Source: Cordilura impudica (Eukaryota > Arthropoda > Insecta > Diptera > Scathophagidae). From it: 64,000 bases of DNA. Each line of letters begins with the position of its first letter. Positions within the stretch are counted from its first letter, which is position 1. The notes below the pieces were generated by a model. The model saw only the letters and a program-made list of their open reading frames with translations, ran no database searches and was not told the origin of the DNA. Where the stretch lies: assembly GCA_963682025.1 (NCBI GenBank), contig OY821519.1:162476950-162540949 (forward strand), given 5' to 3'. A program made the position numbers and the translations under genes. Of the stretch, positions 29,913 to 42,741 are shown one piece after another.

Positions 29913-31341
29913 TTAATATATTGGCTGTTGAATGTTTTGCAGTGGGACTCCGTACTTGGAAATCGAATGAGTTACCAAAGCTTTTGCAATTGTTTCAGCT
30001 GTCATGTCGTGCAACGGGATGTCTTCGGGCCATCGAGTAAATCTGTCGATAATCGTCAGACAGTATCGCTGACCTTCACATAAGGGAAACGGTCCTGCTA
30101 TGTCGATGTTGATGTGTGAAAATCGTTTGCGAGATGGCTCGTATACATCTGGTGCTGACTTGGTGTGGCGTTGAGTTTTCGAACGTTGACATGGCAAGCA
30201 AGTTTTGACGAAATTGGCGATTTCTTTTTTCATCCCCGGCCAGCAAAATCTTGAAATCACTAGGCCCGTAGTAGCACGCTCTCCGTGGTGAGCTAAGTTG
30301 TGTAACGAATTGAGTATTTGCTGTCGAAAATCTTGGGGGACGTATGGTCGAACCCGTGACGTGGATTTATCGCAAATAATTTGTTCATCGCTTCCTAAAA
30401 CATTCAAATATTTTAAAATAAGTGAATTATTTGACGTACCTTGACGGCGTATCAAATTTTGTAGCTCTTCATCACGGTTTTGTTCTTTTGCCAGGTCGTT
30501 AAAATTAATTACTTGCTGAACTGATTGTATACGAGAGAGTGCATCAGCTGTTGCATTCTCCTTACCAGGTGTGTGACGTATGTCAGTTGTAAACTGGCTT
30601 ATGAAATCGAGCTGTATCAACCTGCGTGGCGAAGCTTTCTCCATTTTTTTTTGGCTGTAGGCGAATATTAATGGGCGGTGATCGGTGACTATGAAACAGG
30701 GTCGTCCCTCAATTGCATAGCGAAAATGACAGACAGCTTGGTAGACTGCAGCTAGTTCTCTGTCGTATGTTGAATACTTCTGCTGCGTCGCTGTTAGCTT
30801 TTTTGAGTAAAAAGCTAATGGTTGCATGTTGCCAATTATTTTCTGATGCAGCGCTGCGCTGCGTTGCACAATTCGGTTTTGCACTTCTCGAATGCATTTT
30901 CGGACGCTGTTGTCCACACTAATGGAGTGGTGACGTTTTTCTTATTGCCGGAAAACATTTTCTGTCAAATCGCTTGGTGCGCTATAGTGTGTGGCAAAAA
31001 TTTTCGGTAGAAATTCATCATTCCCATTAACCTCTTAAGCTCTTGCGCGTTGTGGGGCATTCGGTATTCTTTAATCGCGTTAACTTTTTCGGGTGACGGT
31101 CGAATGCCATCGGGCATGACGAGATGCGCTAAAAAAAATTATTTCCGATTTTCCAAATTCACATTTTTTAAGATTTATGGCCAGACGATTTCGTTCGAAG
31201 TCGTTGAAAAACCAAGCGGAGATGGTGACGATGCTGCTCCAACGTAGGAGATGAAACAAAAATGTCGTCAATGTACGGAAATACGCAATTAATACCTCTG
31301 AAATCTTCGTTAATTACCCGTTGAAAAGTTTGCGCGGCTTT
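29913..31341 (-). pseudogene. gypsy-type pol fragment: RT end, RNase H, integrase start
   Basis: Minus strand, from 31341 down. AAQTFQRVINEDFRG and PYIDDIFVSS (RT motif C, YIDD), a frameshift, LKRLMGMMNFYRKFLP, then 30917-29913. That piece has RNase H ([33 protein letters not shown]) and the HHCC zinc domain of integrase ([13 protein letters not shown] ... [10 protein letters not shown]). It ends within the integrase core after [10 protein letters not shown], which holds the first catalytic Asp. The join at [16 protein letters not shown] suggests an internal deletion in the RT-RNase H tether. No LTRs seen. It abuts the CACTAT element at 31358. Confidence 0.85.
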
Positions 31342-31357
31342 TGTTTTTGTTTAATTA

Positions 31358-31800
31358 CACTATTCAACAAGCAAAAATTCCTCACCTAACTGCAAAAATC
31401 ATCACTATTTCAAATTCTATGGTAAAGTTTTTGTTTTAAAATTTTTTTAAAAAAATTTAAATTTTTGAAGAGGCTGTTCCATTCATCTTGTCGTAACTTT
31501 GGAACGACGTATTCGATTTTGTTATACAACACGGCAAAAACTTTAAGTTTTCATAATATACTATTTTGATATAGCCATTAGTTTTGGAATTATTGAGGCA
31601 GAATTGGAAAAAAAATGTGTTTTTTTTTTAAATTATAAAATTGTTGAATTCAAAAAATTCATAAAAAATACAACAAATACTTACCAGTTTTAGTACTTAA
31701 TCTTAAAGCTGCATGTAATAGATATAAAATAAATTTTGTTTCGTGAAAATCAATGGATAAATTCGTGAAAGTACCTAGTTTTGACAGAAAAAATATTTTT
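31358..31800 (+). repeat. CACTAT element, left TIR
   Basis: About 440 bases matching 54246-54695 in inverse orientation with roughly four of five bases identical, including CACCTAA near the outer end and ATTTATCCATTG near the inner end. Confidence 0.8.
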
Positions 31801-31920
31801 TTACTAGCATTACCAATTATTCAACTAACAGTTAATTTGAGTACCATTTAATAAATATTTTTTAACAAACAACCTTAACAAGTAGTTATAGTTTAATCAA
31901 CGAGATTAACAAAGCATATT

Positions 31921-32994
31921 TTAAAAATAATTTCGACTTTTGTTTTGTCTCCTATGATTTCCTGAGTTTGATTCTCTTATAAGGAACCAAATAAAATCTC
32001 CCATCATACTTTTATTCCATAGTCCCCGATGACGTTGCTCCATGGCCTTAAGTTGTTGATGAAATTGTTCGTTCGCCATGCGCGTTGCTTACGGCACCAA
32101 GGTTTTCCGGAAAAAAGTCCAAATGCGAATGCTCTAAATGTATTTTTAGTGGAATTTTTACACCTAAAATTAGAAATGTAGAAAAATAAACAAACATGAA
32201 TAAAAAATTAATTTAATTACTATTTACCAATAGTTTTCAAGCAAATCACGAATAATTTCTTTCTAATTTGGACTCCTGATATTTCCTATGCAATTAGAAA
32301 CAATTTTCGAAATGAATTCCACGCAACTTTGTCATCGGATGATAATAACTCTTTAAAGGTAGGTCTTAGAAGCAGTTTTCGAATTTGAGGACCATCGAAA
32401 ACGCCTTTAATAATTTTTGCAAATGAAAGACTTGGAAATATTGTTTTTGAACAAGTAAATGCACTATCTACTCTCTTTGTCTAGTGCGTTATCAAAATGT
32501 GTATACGTATAGCTTTATATGTAGTGGTGGTAAGATTGCATTGTCCTTTTTAATCAACGCAGGATACTTTACATTATGTAGGCCTAGGGTGCTTTCGGCT
32601 CTTGTTTTCCAATAATTTTTTATGTAAAATAGCAACACCTTTTAAGTCGCAACACACTTTCCAATTGTGCTTTTCATAGCTCAAATTTCTTAATATAGTG
32701 ACCATAGTTTCATATTTTCCTTTCATATTCGCGGCATATGTAATGGGTATAGATGGCTTCTCGTTGCCAATATGTAGTAAATCGGCCGTAAGGCTTTCTC
32801 TGTTACTATCAGCAAATATCCGCCACTCACTTGCGACATATTTTTGGCCGAGCTTCTCAAAAAGAGCTAAGTGGTCGTACCAAACACGGATTATCTTTTG
32901 TTGTAAAAAATTGGCATATGGCTTATGTCGGTTCCGGTATGCAGTTGACTTAACGTCATTTTCTAAGAAGTTTCCCTCTCTTAACCTTTATATC
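31921..32994 (-). pseudogene. Unnamed arthropod repeat-encoded protein, C-terminal part
   Basis: The minus strand from the TTAA at 32991 reads LREGNFLENDVKSTAYRNRH, SEWRIFADSNRESL, IGNEKPSIPITYAANMKGKY, NWKVCCDLKGVAIL, LPPLHIKL, a frame change, GVFDGPQIRKLL, a likely intron (acceptor TTTTAG near 32177), SHLDFFPENLGAVSNAHGER, EQFHQQLKAMEQRHRGLWNK and MMGDFIWFLIRESNS. The stop is at 31921-31923. I know this series of blocks from many unnamed arthropod proteins. The spaced D residues (ADSN, CDLK) plus H-G-E would fit an RNase H-fold transposase, but that is inference. Frameshifts and stops are present. The N-terminal part lies beyond the piggyBac at 53153. Confidence 0.7.
32991..32994. other. 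piggyBac target TTAA (left)
   Basis: TTAA directly followed by CCTTTATATCAACGGC. The partner TTAA is at 53149-53152. Confidence 0.85.
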
Positions 32995-33744
32995 AACGGC
33001 AACATACCTGGGTATGTTTTGCGTAGCTCTGAACTGGATAATCGGATCGACTTGAAATTTACTAGCCAATACTGTTTACGCAATAGTTGGTTAGGATTAG
33101 ATTTTCCGTTTGGAAGATAAAGCCCATTTACAAAGTTGCACCCTTACGTCAACAGCATAGATACGTGGGTATGTATAGTAAGACGCATGCAAATATGATG
33201 ATATACTTACGTATTTTAGTTAACGTTTAGTTTTTGTTCGAGAAAATAATGTTGCCAGTTTGGTTGTCGGATTAAAACTCAGTTTATTAAATCAAAAGTG
33301 TCCTTTTTTATAACAAGAAACCATAAAATAAAAAGAATTTATAACTATGATAAAAAATACATTTGTTGTTATTAGCCTAAACATAAACAAATAACTCATA
33401 CTTCAATAATTGATGTCCACTTACGGCTGTGGGTACAATAAATAAAACAATAAATTATCCAGCATTCCTGAGTGCGGGGCACTCAAGATTATTCTGGGAA
33501 AACAAACAAATAATGTTGACAATTTGCAGTTTTGATTATTGAAATATGAGTAATCCTAACAAAGCAAATATTTACACTTAACTATATAATTGAAAAGTAT
33601 AGTTTATTTTTAGTTAATTTTTGTAATTATTATTGAAAATATATGAAAAAAATACGTATGGTATAAGAATTATTATAAATTATAGAATACTTATGAACAA
33701 AATATTAAAAAAAAAACTACGAAAAAATTTAAAATGATTGAAAT

Positions 33745-34700
33745 TCAATTACATCTATCGCATTGCGGTAAGTCTTCGGAATGCTCTGCGCACACTGGTT
33801 TGTTGCGTAATGTGCATGCTTTACGAGTAGGGCGTCGTTTCGAGCAGATGTAGGAATTCGCCTTTAACTTTAGGCAGCCCGTAGTATCACGTTCCTCCGC
33901 TTCATGTGCTCCGGAATCCACAACTCCGATGGGCCCACCTTTCATGGCTTCGATGGCGTTGCGCGTTGAAAAAAATCTGGATATTCTCCATTTCTTGTTT
34001 GCATAGTTGCTCGCTTAGCTGATGGAGAAACATCCTACTGCGGCTTGTAGATGCCTTCAGGTGAGTGTTGTTGTCAACGTATATTACGTTTGCAGCAAAC
34101 GCAGCAACGTCCACAATATTATAAAAGAAAGCCAAAGGCCATCTATTTGTGCGCAGCTTGGTACTAAATTCGGACAAGCAGTTGTCCATGTTATCAACGC
34201 CACCTTTGGTTTTGTTGTAGTCCAATATAAGCAATGGCTTCTTCTTGGGACCGGCCGTTTCTGTTGTATAAGGAGTAGTGGACAACATTACAACAGCCTT
34301 GTTTTTCTTGGGCACGTACGAGCACATCGTAACGTTATTATAGAACCCAAACGTTGACGACTCAGACTCACGTCGTTTGGGGTTGGCAAATACTGCTGGC
34401 ACGAATGTACGCCTTTTGTTGCAAGTACCTAATATCGATAAATTGTTGTCTCTCATCAAAGATTTTGCCAAGTTGTAGGGAATGAAAAAGTTGTCACATG
34501 CAAAAAGGTTGACACATAAATCCTTTACTACTCTTTCGCCAACGTTTCTTTCACGTTCATCAGACGGTGCCTGTATAGATTTGTTCCTGCATTGAAAAAT
34601 TAAATTAAATTTTGTTATTTACATTTTCAACAATTTTCAACAATATTGATTGTACCTGCAATGGATAAGACGAAATGGAGTCGCACACCCACCACAATTT
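33745..34700 (-). pseudogene. piggyBac transposase, C-terminal half
   Basis: From ~34700 down: KLWWVCDSISSYPLQ, then a 69-nt intron (34587-34655, GTACAA..ATGCAG), then EQIYTGT and NVGERVVKDLCVNLFACDNFF. 34471-33902 has MRDNNLSILGT, KKKPLLILDYNKTKGGVDNMDN and TNRWPLAFFYNIVDVAAFAANV. 33945-33745, in a shifted frame, has the Cys-rich end (CLKLK..YICSKR..CTLRNKPVCAEHSEDLPQCDRC) that binds the inverted repeats in this family. The three acidic residues of piggyBac (VCDS, CDNFF, GGVDNMD) are all present. One frameshift near 33930-33945 and further decay upstream of 34700. Confidence 0.88.
34587..34655 (-). other. 69-nt intron in piggyBac transposase
   Basis: Minus strand CATTGCAG|GTACAATC ... TTCAATGCAG|GAACAAAT. 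Removing it joins YPLQ to EQIYTGT, the order expected in piggyBac transposases. Confidence 0.65.
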
Positions 34701-34759
34701 TATAATTTCCCGGCCAAAAATTTATTAAGAAACGTTTTAAGGTAAGATTTTGCGAAAAG

Positions 34760-36384
34760 AAAATATATCGAAATCTCAATCTTCTAGTTGCCACGTGCAA
34801 CTCATTTAGGTGTATGGAACTTCTATGCTCAATCTCCAATACCTTTGAAAGCAAACCACTGAAATCAGTTCTATAACTCCATACTATTCACAAGTGGTCA
34901 GAAAACGCCAGTTCATACTTCTCATTAGATAGTTCACCCATACCACACGATAAATGGACCGAACGCAATAACTAATTTGGAACGAAAGCAATTCTAAGGA
35001 ACTTCGACGCGTTAGTAGCATTATCACCAAACACCAAGATCACAGTTGGTCCATAATAGCTGCAAACTAATTTCCATATGCATAAATACCTAACTAAATC
35101 TTACATGAAAATATAACTTATACATAAAAAATTAAAATTTTGACGAAATATTAAATCTGCTGATTTGTTTTACACACAACAATTCTCTACAGAGTACTAT
35201 AAGCCTCATTCACATAATAATTTTTACTATTTCATTCATAGAAAAATTATTTATTATTATTATCATACATTTTGCTATATTATAATAATTATCCAAAGTT
35301 GCTAATTCCTAATTCTTATAAATTTTTATTTGTTAACATCATATTCACCCTGGACATCAGTCAAGGGTGAATATATCGGTAACTCTAACGTGTAGGGGAA
35401 GAAAAACGGCCAAAGAGGGGAGAAATAATACATCTGATATATTCTAAACAAACGAATATAAATTTAGTTTGTGGATTCCCCTAAAGATAGAAACATCAAA
35501 TGAGACGAAATCTTTTGAAAATTCGGATGACAAAGGAGGGGGGGCAGTAAAAACGGCCCGTAATTATAAAAGTGTACCTTTTGGCGTCTTCTTTACAAAG
35601 AAATTTAGGAATATGAAACTTGATATATAGATTCTACCGGAGCCACAAACATCGGAGAATAATAAAATTTGTTTTAATTCGAGCCTTTGGAGGGGTTAAA
35701 AACGGCCAAAAAATGGGAAAACTGATACTTTTTAACTGGTAAATTTTCCTTTAATAGTACATTTTCTTAAGAAACCAAGTAAGAAAACGATAGTCGGTCT
35801 AGACCGATACCCTATACCATGCGTTTAGAGAATTGGTCTTGTGTCCAACTAATTGGGTTTAAATAAATCATAAACCAAAACTTTCTCGAAAATTGGACCG
35901 ATCCTAACCATATGTGGTAGTCACTAATATTTTGCAGCAACATATAGGGTTTATTTTTGGTCTACGGATTAATGGATGTAATAAACACACGCAAACCCAA
36001 TTCGACAGAGATCTATTTGATAATTTGGATCTTATGGGAAGTTTGTCAATAGTTCAATAGCGTTTGTCGTATGGCTTGAGTTACTTCCTTTCCAAACTAA
36101 GCCATCGATATTACAAATAATATTATTTTTGAATAATTTTCGAACCTATTATGAATAAAAACAAGTGGTACTTAAATATTGTAGGTGGCAATACATCGGA
36201 AATTTTTTCAAAATTCAAAATTTTCCAATTTTGTTTTTAACAATTTCGCGCATAGCAATAAAATTTTGTATATTTCTACGAAATCACTATTGTGTGTTCT
36301 ATATTGGAAGATAACACATTTGTTAAAAAAATATACAATAAAAAAAAAAAAAATAGATAAACGCAAAAGAAATATTTTTTTAGT
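34760..36384. other. Nested non-coding DNA; dispersed GTCGGTCTAGACC repeat
   Basis: 35340-35760 is anonymous AT-rich DNA with repeated 'acggcc' phrases. 35775-36130 is one copy of a dispersed repeat (CCAAGTAAGAAAACGATAGT at its start; GGATTAATGGATGTAATA inside) also found at 38430-38830, 39000-39360, 44130-44270 and 54780-55150. No protein-coding region seen. Confidence 0.55.
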
Positions 36385-36815
36385 GATGCCAAAACAGTGG
36401 AAACTTTTAATTTTCTTTTAAATATTTATAGATTCTGTTGTTTTCTTTCAATTATTATAAAATAATGGCAAGGATAAAGTTTTACGAACCAAAGCAGAAT
36501 AATAGATGATTTTAGTGATGGTCGCAGGCAAAACAATATTTGTAAGAAATATTCTATGAATAAAGTCATAAAAGCATCTGGCTAGCATTAATCTTGCTAA
36601 AGAATGCATGAACTGGAATTAGTATACTGTTGGCGAATAGTGTTGTCTAGAAAATTATATATTTAAATGGCCATAAAACGGCTAAACGCTTCGGGAGCTT
36701 TACTGAAATAAATTAATACAATCGTTCAGTATAGGAATCATCCACCCTCCAAGATCATGATCATCATTTTATTCCACAGTTTTATTGTATAGTAAAGGTT
36801 TCCACTGTTTTGTCA
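36385..36815. mobile_element. Possible Tc1/mariner-type remnant
   Basis: CAAAACAGTGGAAACTTTTA at the left and its inverse CCACTGTTTTG with GGTTTCC at the right, ~430 bases apart. Scraps between them in shifting frames recall Tc1 transposase (NLAKECMNWN). No TA duplication is clear, so the call is tentative. Confidence 0.35.
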
Positions 36816-37369
36816 ACAGCATAGAAATGTTAATTGTTTCTGAAGTTATGTTAATATATCTTCTCTGTTAAATATATAAAACATACAAATGTGTAAATTA
36901 ATAAAAGAGTTCAAGTCATCAAAAATATTTATTGTTAAAAGTTCCCATCGTCACTCACACTATATTTCTTATTGCTTTCAAATATTATTATGGCTTAAAT
37001 AATTAACATAATAATTACGCTAACAACGTAGCGGGTATACTGCTAGTGTTGTATAAAACACACAAAAAAATATTTGGAATAGATATATTTTTTTTCTAAT
37101 TTTTGTGTAAATCTATAATATTGCACCACAGTCCAAATAGATTAAAACGTAATTTTAACCATATTTTATTGTTTGTATTAGAAAATTGTTATAATTATTC
37201 TTCACTGTTAAATATCTGTACAAAAAGAGTATAACATGATGGGTAAAAATATATTTTTGCTACAGAAATTATAAACTTATATAGGCCGACTATACGATAA
37301 TCTATGCCATTCGTTTCGAGAGGGTCTGGAACCCAACTTTGTTAAGGCAAATCATAGATCAATATTTTT
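36816..37369. other. No gene recognised
   Basis: AT-rich sequence. A scrap of the GTCGGTC dispersed repeat lies at about 37255-37330. The 3' end of the following LINE copy begins with the poly-T at 37363-37380. Confidence 0.5.
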
Positions 37370-38400
37370 TTTTTTTTTTTTATTCAGTCTATGGAATTAT
37401 ACTTACAGACTACTTAAAGTATATGTACATTTATATTATAATTTATATATATAATTAAACATTTAACAAAATTGATATATAACATTTATTTAATTCAGTT
37501 GATTTAATGCATTTAAGTGTAATATAATATCTCTTCTCACAATATCCAAACTTTTATTAAAATCAATAAACTGATACAGCATATTAAACTCATCACAAAT
37601 TCTACGTAGTGGATTAAAATTAGCATAGTTTGTACAATAATATTTGATAGTTAGAAAGTTATAATTTCTTGATGATCGAAAAGGAATATTTATATTTATT
37701 TTGTTGATAAGAAATTCAGATTTAAGACTACCATTTAACAGTTTTAACAGGAAAGTAACATTTAGCATATGTCTGCGACTTTTCAATGTAGGAAGCTTAA
37801 TTAGAGCCAGACGATTTTCATAAGATGGCAACCTCATATTAGGATCCCAGCCCAAACCACGAAGACAAAATAACAAAAATTGTTTTTGAACTGATTCAAT
37901 TTTATTCGAATGTATATGATATTTCGGATCCCAGACTACAGACCCATATTCGAGTATTGGTCTTACCAAGGTAGTAAACAATTGTTTTGTCGTATACGGA
38001 TCCGAAAACTCTTTAGCCCACCGTTTAATGAATCCAAGTACACCAGTAGCTTTATTTATTGTTAGCGAAATATGACTTCTAAAGTCTAATTTTTTATCCA
38101 GAAGTACGCCCAGGTCGTTGAATGAATCAACTAAATCAAGCACAGCATTATTCATGATATACCGACCATTTATTGGAATTGATCTTGTAAAAATCATATA
38201 TTTGCATTTTTTGACATTTAGGTCCATCAGATTCATATTACACCAAGTAGTTAAACGATCAATATCATTCTGTAAAAGTGATTGTTGATCAAGATTGTTG
38301 AGGGTAAAAATTAACTTTACATCGTCTGCATACATTAATGTAGTTGAGTGTTTAATTACAGAAGGAAGATCATTTATAAATAGCGTAAATAAAAGAGGTT
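37370..38400 (-). pseudogene. LINE (LINE-C family) 3' fragment with RT C-terminus
   Basis: Minus strand. LLFTLFINDLPSVIKHSTTLMYADDVKLIF begins ~38395 (motif C YADD present), then a 281-residue open ORF (38335-37490) with LGVLLDKKLDFRSH, GFIKRWAKEFSDPYTTKQ, RPILEYGSVVWDP and KLPTLKSRRHMLN. Truncation just after motif B (GPLLF) is typical of 5'-truncated LINE insertions. The 3' end has AGTCTGTAAGTATAATTCCA and ATAGACT (complementary AGTCT/AGACT) then A-rich sequence. Its open frame makes it the best-preserved copy of this family in the window. Confidence 0.88.
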
Positions 38401-39774
38401 TAGTGATGTTATTTTTGATTTTTCTGACGTGCAGATATGAAAAAGTTCATATCGAATGCTATATTTATATGGGAACTAGGTTAAGAATGAACCGATTCCG
38501 ACTACATTTGGTAAAGACACTTTTTTTTTGCAAAAAATATACATACAACATATTTGAGAAAAATCTGTGCAATATATTTGCTTTTATAGATTTAATTGAA
38601 GATCGGGAAGCATATTTATATGAGAGCTATAAATAATTTTTATACTGTTGATTAATGGATGTAATATACACACCAATGCAGTTCGTCCGAGATCCATCTG
38701 ATAATTTACATTTTATGACAATTTAAGCCGATCTAAGAGGGGTAGTTTTTAACGAGATTATCACAAATTTAATAGCGTTCGTCGTATGGCCGATAGAATC
38801 TTATATACAGGTGCGCCACCAATTGATGCGCCACCAATTACAATACAAAATGCAGGTAACTTTTTTTTTAACAATTTATTTCATTTATTTATTTTTATTG
38901 TATAGAAAATTCAATTTTCATCCACGCATATGCGATACCATATCAGAAAATTAATTATTGCAGCCTGAAGGGTTGAAGTCGGGATCACCTCAATTATTCT
39001 TTTATTGGACTACTTCAATTCATTCAAATTTGTATACCCTATACCACTATGTGGTTTGGGTATAATGACTTTGTGCTGCTGTTTGTAACTACCAAAAATA
39101 TTTGACCTAGACCAATATTTTATTATACCGATCGACTCAGAATTACTTTCTATATATATTTTTTCAGTATATAAGTGACTTTACCAAATATGGTTTGAAT
39201 CGGTCCATTTTTCGACCTTGTCCCCATATAAATATAGCACACGATATGAACTTTTTCATATCTGCAGCCAAAAAATTTAATAATAATGCCACTCAAATTT
39301 GGTTTAGGTATAGGGTATCGTATAGTCGATTAAGACCGACTATAGTTTTCTTACTTGTTTGTTTTCGTTTTGTACACCTCTTGCTTAACAAAACACCATA
39401 AAAAAAGTGTACTTAGTTCAGCTGAGTTTGGGGGCCAGCGGAAAGTGGAATTTCTGGATATTGATTTGTTTGAGATTTTTCTTTGGAGCTCCACCATAAT
39501 CGGTCGGGCTATGTGTGCAATTGTTCCGTCTTGCTCGGCGCAGTTACGGGTAAAAAAAAATCCATAATCATCTTCAAGTAACGGTCCCCATTGACAGTCA
39601 CTGTTACAACGTGATGACACTGCGTACCATACAGTAAATCATTCTGGATGCAGTTCCGTCTCATATAGTATTTGTGACTAAGATTCACTCCATATACGGT
39701 AATTTTGCTTGTTTACATAGCCGTTTAGATCAAAATAGGCTTTATTAGATACAAATAAGCAATTATCAAGTTAT
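38401..39774. other. Dispersed repeat copies, no gene
   Basis: 38430-38830 (direct) and 39000-39360 (inverse) are two copies of the GTCGGTC dispersed repeat; the first shares TATGAAAAAGTTCATATC with the inverse of the second. Poly-T stretches; the remainder is not recognised. Confidence 0.55.
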
Positions 39775-40523
39775 TTATTTATTTATTTATTTATTTATTA
39801 ATCTATGGAATAAATCCTTACAGACTATTTACAAAAACATTTAACAATGAATGAAAAATTAAAAAATTTAATTTAAAGTGTTCAGATAAATTATTATTTT
39901 ACTTTGTATGACGTTTGTATTTAAAGAAAAATCAATAAATCTATAAAGCTCATTAAATTCAATACACATTCGCTAAGCGGATCACCGTTGACATAATTTG
40001 ATCTATAAAACTTTACAGATAAAAGTGAGAAGAAACGTATTGGCCGCTGGGGGATGTTAAATGAAATACTGTTGATCAGGAAACCAGAACAAACATCGCC
40101 ATTAATTATGTTCAAAAGAAACGAAACGTTTAGCATAGATCAGCGGCTTTATAAGGTTGGCAGCTTAACAAATTTAAAATTTAATCTTAGAAGACAGAAT
40201 AGTAGGAATTGTTTTTGCACCGATTCAATGCCATCAATATGAGTTTGATAGATAGGATTCCAAATAAAAGAGGCATATTCCAAAATCGGTCTCACAAGTG
40301 ACGTGTATAGTGTTTTTGTTACGGATCATTGAACTCTTTAGACCAACGTTTTATAAAACCAAGTACCCCTCTGGCTTTGTTTACTGTAATTGCAATATAA
40401 GGAATGAAACTAAGCTTTGAATATAATAAAACACCAAAATCTAAGAAGTTATCGACTTTTTCCAGTTGAAAGCCGCCCAACACATAACTTACAGATATTG
40501 GTCTTATTCGAACAAAACGCATA
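39775..40523 (-). pseudogene. LINE (LINE-C family) 3' fragment, older copy
   Basis: Minus strand FGVLLYSKLSF, ARGVLGFIKRWSKEFNDP, then after frameshifts MLNVSFLLNIINGDVCSGFL and the same 3' end (TAGTCTGTAAGGATTTATTC) with an (AAAT)n tail at 39776-39800. It is cut at 40523 by the next element, and its upstream part is not found on the far side. Confidence 0.8.
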
Positions 40524-41107
40524 TGGGGGATTTCATGTCAAGTGCACCAACTTTTGAAACCGATGTCTTCCGATCGGGATGAAATTTGCACCAAGGTTAG
40601 TCCTATTGGATAGTAGTTTAGACACAATTTTTCAACAAGATCGGTTCAGATCTCTCTGAGTTAGAGGGGATCAAAATTTGACATTTTGGCCAAACAGGTG
40701 TTTTTTCTCATCCACGTAACTTATTATCTATTGTTCTTAGAAAATTTTCTCCCAAAGAGTTTAGATAGCTATTTCCTCAGTATTTCGGAAAAAAATACTT
40801 GAAAACTTTAGACTTTTTTTTGCTAAATTAAAGCATTTTTTGCCTTTTTTTTCAAAAAGGGCATTTTTTTTTTTTTTTTTCATAAGAAAGCTTAGGATTT
40901 TTCCTTTAAGAGCTTTTTGGTCGCTTAGTGGGATGGGAGTGGGATATCTATCAAAATAAATGTTTTGTAACTCAAGACAACAGTTTTTCAATTTTTCACA
41001 AATGCACTATTTTAAATTTTTTCCTATTTGTGTCTAAAACCTTACAAATAAAACTTATACTGAGAAACTAGACAAACTAAACTTTCTGAAGGTATATAAC
41101 ATACCTA
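40524..41107 (+). repeat. Left long TIR of the 2.75-kb transposon
   Basis: Matches 42742-43274 inversely over its whole length, for example ACCGATGTCTTCCGATCGGG and CTGAGAAACTAGACAAACTA. Confidence 0.9.
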
Positions 41108-41431
41108 ACTAAAATTTTAGACCCTCGATACTGTAATACTCAGAATATGTTAACCTCAGGAAAAAATTGCTTTTTTTCTATAGAAATGTTGAAAAATTAT
41201 TATTTTTTATTTATTTTTAATAATAATTAAATTAATGTATAATAATAATAATAATAATAATAATATTAAAAATAAAAAGATAAATAATTTATTAAAATTT
41301 ATTTTTAATTGCATTAGATCCATTTATATCATAACTATTTTTATACTTAATTTATTGTAGCTGATGAAGTATTTAAGTCTTGTAAATTTTTAAATACCCA
41401 GTCTTTCATCCAGCTTTTTTGTCGCCTTTAT

Positions 41432-42561
41432 TTACTGCGTTTTTTTTGTCAATCCTTTCTTGGCATTACTAGGTTCAGCTATTAATTTCGCTGCTGGTTT
41501 ATTTGTTGTCTTTGGAAAGAAATTGCATTGAATAGAGGCAGAAAACTTTTTCAACTTGGGTCTTCCATCGACAAGCGGTATAAAAGCATGGTATTGAGCG
41601 GTGCCATCGATTGTTACCGCAGCATCGAATCTGCACTTCAGTGTTTTCAATGTTTCCTGATGATCCTCTTTGCTACTAAAAACTATTTTAGTTTCTTTAC
41701 AATAACTCTTTGCCCAATGGAATAAAGCGGTCGCATCTAAGATGCGATCTTGATGAGAGCACTGGAGGCTATACTTCGCTGCGTTTCTTTTAAGGTTTGC
41801 TCCAATACCATCACATGCTCCTTTACCATGAGCAGTAGGATGAAAATGCCACTCAGCTGGCATTCCAAAATCTTTTTCATGGGCCATAAGATTTGCCAAG
41901 CTACCTTTGTTTTTAAAATGTTGACGAGCTCCGTCCGAAACGTAGTATACCTTCTTTACTGTAAATTTAGATTTTAGAAATTTTAGCATTCTCTTCTGGT
42001 ACTCATAAACTGCAACGGTATCATGTTTTAAATCGTCGGATATGATTGCCATACTTTTGTGTTCCAGTTTTTCATCTTTCATGTAATAAATAACTACTGT
42101 GAATATAGTTGCTTGGTCGTTATTGAAGTGGAATGCTTTATGGCATCCTGAAGAAAATATTTACAGTTTTCTGCGAAATCATATGAAATAACGAATTCAC
42201 CAGACTTCAAATGTATCTTCCAATCCTTGAAGAATGACCATTGCTCTTTGACTAAAAAGTCATGGTTTCTCAAGTTTAGCATTTCTTCCACAAAATCATC
42301 CACATTTAAAATGATTGTTTTCAGTGTGCATCTGTCAGTCTGAATCCAAGAATCAAATTTGACCTCCTCTATATATTCTCGATCTAAAGAGTTGATTAAA
42401 TTTTCTTTGATGAATGTGGTTTTCGGGCAATTGGTACATTCACCTAAGTGGCAAGAAGTTGTTGCATTAGGACACATAGTCAATTTAAAGCAATCGCGGT
42501 AATCGTGTAAATCTTCTGCCGAATCATCTGTTAAATACTTTAAGTTGATTTCCTTCAACAT
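41432..42561 (-). pseudogene. Unclassified transposase, two ORFs split by a frameshift
   Basis: The first ORF (42561-42094) has a Cys-rich patch (CPNATTSCHLGECTNCPK) and ends VISYDFAENCKYFLQDAI. After a one-base frame change near 42105 the second frame gives TVVIYYMKDEKLEH, AIISDDLKHDTVAVYEYQK, VYYVSDGARQHFKNK and WHFHPTAHGKGACDGIGANLKR, ending at 41432. The two Asp positions (SDDLKHDT, SDGA) and the H-G-K-G-x-C-D-G block recur in many unnamed animal proteins and probably form an RNase H-fold active site. Length upstream of 42561 is uncertain. Only one clear lesion, so it is relatively young. Confidence 0.7.
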
Positions 42562-42741
42562 CAGTTTAACATTTTCATGGTAAATGCAAACTCATACTGT
42601 GTGAGTTCCGCTGCTTTCTGCCAAAACGCAATGTTTTGGCCTCATTTGGGTTAATTTCGTGAAGCCAATTCTAACATCCTCGTGTTCAGATTGAAATGTT
42701 GCAAATAACTCTTTCAGGTTACAGATAACCATTCTCTTCTG

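Noticed and set aside
32698..33120. 140-residue plus-strand ORF
   Set aside because: Antisense shadow of the unnamed arthropod gene, whose conserved blocks lie on the minus strand, and it runs across the piggyBac TTAA.
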